64,000 bases of DNA from Mycobacterium pseudokansasii (lineage in GTDB: Bacteria > Actinomycetota > Actinomycetes > Mycobacteriales > Mycobacteriaceae). Numbering within the stretch: the first letter of the stretch is position 1; every line of letters begins with the position of its first letter. A program made the position numbers and the translations under genes. The stretch spans positions 2,108,001 to 2,172,000 of the forward strand of contig NZ_UPHU01000001.1 in assembly GCF_900566075.1 (NCBI RefSeq), read 5' to 3'. Shown one piece after another: positions 62,638 to 64,000 of the stretch. The notes below the pieces were generated by a model that searched no databases, was not told where the DNA came from, and was given only the letters and a program-made list of their open reading frames with translations.

Positions 62638-63677
62638 ACATCGACATGGCCGCGCTGCATGCGATTGAGGTCGACCGGGGTATCTCGGTCAACGAATTGC
62701 TCGAAACCATCAAGTCCGCGCTGCTCAGCGCCTACCGGCACACCCAGGGTCACCAGACCGACGCTCGCATCGAGATCGACCGTAAGAGCGGCGTCGTCCG
62801 AGTGATCGCCCGCGAGCTGGACGACGAGGGACACCTCATCAGCGAATGGGATGACACCCCGGAGGGTTTCGGCCGCATCGCCGCGACGACAGCTCGTCAG
62901 GTGATGTTGCAGCGATTCCGCGACGCCGAGAACGAGCGCACATACGGCGAGTTCTCGACCCGGGAGGGTGAGATTGTCGCGGGCGTGATCCAGCGCGACA
63001 GCAGGGCCAACGCCCGCGGTCTGGTGGTCGTCCGGATGGGAAGCGAGACCAAGGCCTCCGAGGGTGTGATCCCCGCCGCCGAACAGGTCCCCGGCGAGAG
63101 TTACGAACACGGCAACCGGCTGCGTTGTTACGTGGTTGGCGTGAGCCGTGGTGCCCGCGAGCCGCTGATCACATTGTCGCGCACCCATCCCAACCTGGTG
63201 CGCAAGCTGTTCTCGCTGGAGGTTCCCGAGATTGCCGATGGGTCAGTGGAGATCGTTGCGGTGGCCCGCGAGGCCGGCCATCGGTCCAAGATCGCGGTGC
63301 GGTCGAACGTCCCGGGTCTCAATGCCAAGGGTGCCTGCATCGGGCCGATGGGCCAGCGGGTGCGCAACGTGATGAGCGAATTGTCCGGCGAGAAGATCGA
63401 CATCATCGACTACGACGAGGATCCCGCGCGCTTCGTGGCCAACGCGTTGTCGCCCGCGAAGGTGGTCTCGGTGTCGGTGATCGACCAGAATGCCCGGGCC
63501 GCCCGCGTGGTGGTGCCCGACTTCCAGTTGTCGCTGGCCATCGGTAAGGAGGGGCAGAACGCGCGGCTGGCCGCTCGGCTTACCGGATGGCGGATCGACA
63601 TCCGCGGCGATTCACCGGCGCACCCGGCGGGTCAGCCTGAGCAAGGTGCCAGCCGCGGAATGGCACACGACCGCTAG
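62634..63677 (+). CDS. nusA: Transcription termination/antitermination factor NusA
   Basis: A 347-residue RNA polymerase-associated factor that controls pausing, termination and rRNA antitermination. The N-terminal polymerase-binding domain starts [31 protein letters not shown]. An S1 domain follows ([27 protein letters not shown]), then two KH domains ([36 protein letters not shown] and [30 protein letters not shown], with GxxG loops). It lacks the acidic C-terminal repeats of the E. coli protein, as in other mycobacteria. The ylxR gene follows after 72 bp. It is the orthologue of Rv2841c. Confidence 0.97.
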   Translation: MNIDMAALHAIEVDRGISVNELLETIKSALLSAYRHTQGHQTDARIEIDRKSGVVRVIARELDDEGHLISEWDDTPEGFGRIAATTARQVMLQRFRDAENERTYGEFSTREGEIVAGVIQRDSRANARGLVVVRMGSETKASEGVIPAAEQVPGESYEHGNRLRCYVVGVSRGAREPLITLSRTHPNLVRKLFSLEVPEIADGSVEIVAVAREAGHRSKIAVRSNVPGLNAKGACIGPMGQRVRNVMSELSGEKIDIIDYDEDPARFVANALSPAKVVSVSVIDQNARAARVVVPDFQLSLAIGKEGQNARLAARLTGWRIDIRGDSPAHPAGQPEQGASRGMAHDR

Positions 63678-63738
63678 CGGTCGGCGTCGGAACCATAACG
63701 CCATCCCCGGGTGGTTCTGGCGGCCGGTTCGGTGACGC

Positions 63739-63744
63739 TAGACT
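63739..63744 (+). promoter_or_regulatory. Candidate -10 box in front of ylxR
   Basis: TAGACT lies five bases before the ylxR GTG at 63750, again a leaderless spacing. It could give ylxR a promoter separate from rimP-nusA. No good -35 is apparent. Confidence 0.35.
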
Positions 63745-63749
63745 TAGCC

Positions 63750-64000
63750 GTGATCCAGCGCGAGCCTTCGGTGGCGGCGCACAGATGCTCCGACAGTCCC
63801 TGCGGACCGGTGCGGACGTGCGTCGGGTGCCGGAAGCGAGAGTTGGCCGTCGAACTGCTTCGAGTGGTGGCTGAGTCGACCGGGAACGGCAGCTACGTCG
63901 TGATCGTTGACCCAAGCAGAAGGCTGCCGGGGCGGGGTGCATGGCTGCATCCCGAACCTCGGTGCCTACAGCAAGCAATTCGGCGGCGGGCTTTCACCAG
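63750..64000 (+). CDS. YlxR-family RNA-binding protein, 3' end outside window
   Basis: A partial gene; 83 residues are visible from GTG 63750. The family core RTCVGCRKRELAVELLRVV and the PGRGAWLHPEPRCLQQAIRRRAF segment are clear. They match the YlxR (DUF448) motif GRGAYLC-like, with Leu-His here. It follows nusA as in most bacteria (Rv2840c in M. tuberculosis). The first 25 residues are less conserved, and the start could be slightly different. YlxR proteins bind RNA and are linked to rRNA/RNase P functions in other bacteria. The next gene, infB, would lie beyond the window. Confidence 0.9.
   Translation, partial: MIQREPSVAAHRCSDSPCGPVRTCVGCRKRELAVELLRVVAESTGNGSYVVIVDPSRRLPGRGAWLHPEPRCLQQAIRRRAFT

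Noticed and set aside
1..64000. CRISPR array, tRNA or rRNA genes, prophage attachment sites
   Set aside because: I saw no direct-repeat/spacer pattern other than the 56-bp array, which has no unique spacers, and no tRNA-like or rRNA-like sequence. Absence of a tRNA is not certain without a dedicated scan.

Overview
The window is high-GC mycobacterial chromosome. Two PE_PGRS genes, PPE genes of two subfamilies (MPTR and SVP), a mycothione reductase and a WhiB regulator make the genus near certain. The right half follows the gene order I remember from the Mycobacterium tuberculosis segment Rv2861c-Rv2840c, in reversed orientation: mapB; later nicT, mtr, hydrolase, PE_PGRS, mqo, acetyltransferase, chelatase, cobO, cobB, cysG, efpA, proS, Rv2844, Rv2843, rimP, nusA, ylxR. 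The PE/PPE load and the hydrogenase suggest a slow-growing non-tuberculous species (for example the M. kansasii or M. gordonae neighbourhood). The species cannot be fixed from the sequence alone.

Layout. 1-3.1 kb: the end of an IS630-family element, mapB, a long hairpin and cobQ. 3.4-15.6 kb: a PE/PPE expansion. It holds a 2192-residue PPE-MPTR gene, a small alpha/beta-fold protein, a class-I glutamine amidotransferase, two PPE-SVP genes, a 63-residue PE-like gene paired with one of them, and a degenerate stretch. 15.6-33.7 kb, all on the minus strand: an island for an actinobacterial group 1h [NiFe]-hydrogenase. Read in the direction of transcription it is nicT, hypA, hypB, hhyS, hhyL, hhyE, two DUF-type proteins, a 437-residue unknown, a 39-residue membrane peptide, the maturation protease, hypC, hypF, a SIS-HypC fusion, a SIS protein, hypE, hypC, hypD, a DUF6390-like gene and a phosphodiesterase. 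Many stops and starts overlap by 4 bp (ATGA or GTGA), so translation is probably coupled. 33.8-37 kb: a WhiB4-like gene, an IS1634-family element with perfect terminal repeats, and a Fur-family regulator. 37-42.5 kb: mtr, a serine hydrolase, PE_PGRS, a cupin and an F420-type PPOX protein. 42.5-46.0 kb: a mobile unit flanked by CTAG, carrying an unrecognised 539-residue gene and a frameshifted IS1182 transposase. 46.2-55.3 kb: mqo, a GNAT enzyme, a ChlI/ChlD-type chelatase, cobO, cobB, a 56-bp tandem repeat, cysG and efpA. 55.3-64 kb: a sterol-desaturase-family gene, PE_PGRS, proS, two small envelope genes, and rimP-nusA-ylxR (ylxR is cut by the window end).

How it fits together. NicT brings in nickel, HypA/HypB deliver it, HypC/D/E/F build and insert the Fe(CN)2CO group, the protease trims HhyL, and HhyS/HhyL with the iron-sulfur protein HhyE pass electrons from atmospheric H2 to the respiratory chain. 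Mqo feeds the same quinone pool. cobQ, cobO, cobB, cysG and the chelatase are parts of cobalamin/siroheme synthesis. The most useful leads are the SIS-HypC fusion, the Cys4 Rieske-like HhyE, the 39-residue membrane peptide, the palindrome over the nicT promoter, the 539-residue gene in the CTAG-flanked unit, and the higher-order repeats in the giant PPE gene.
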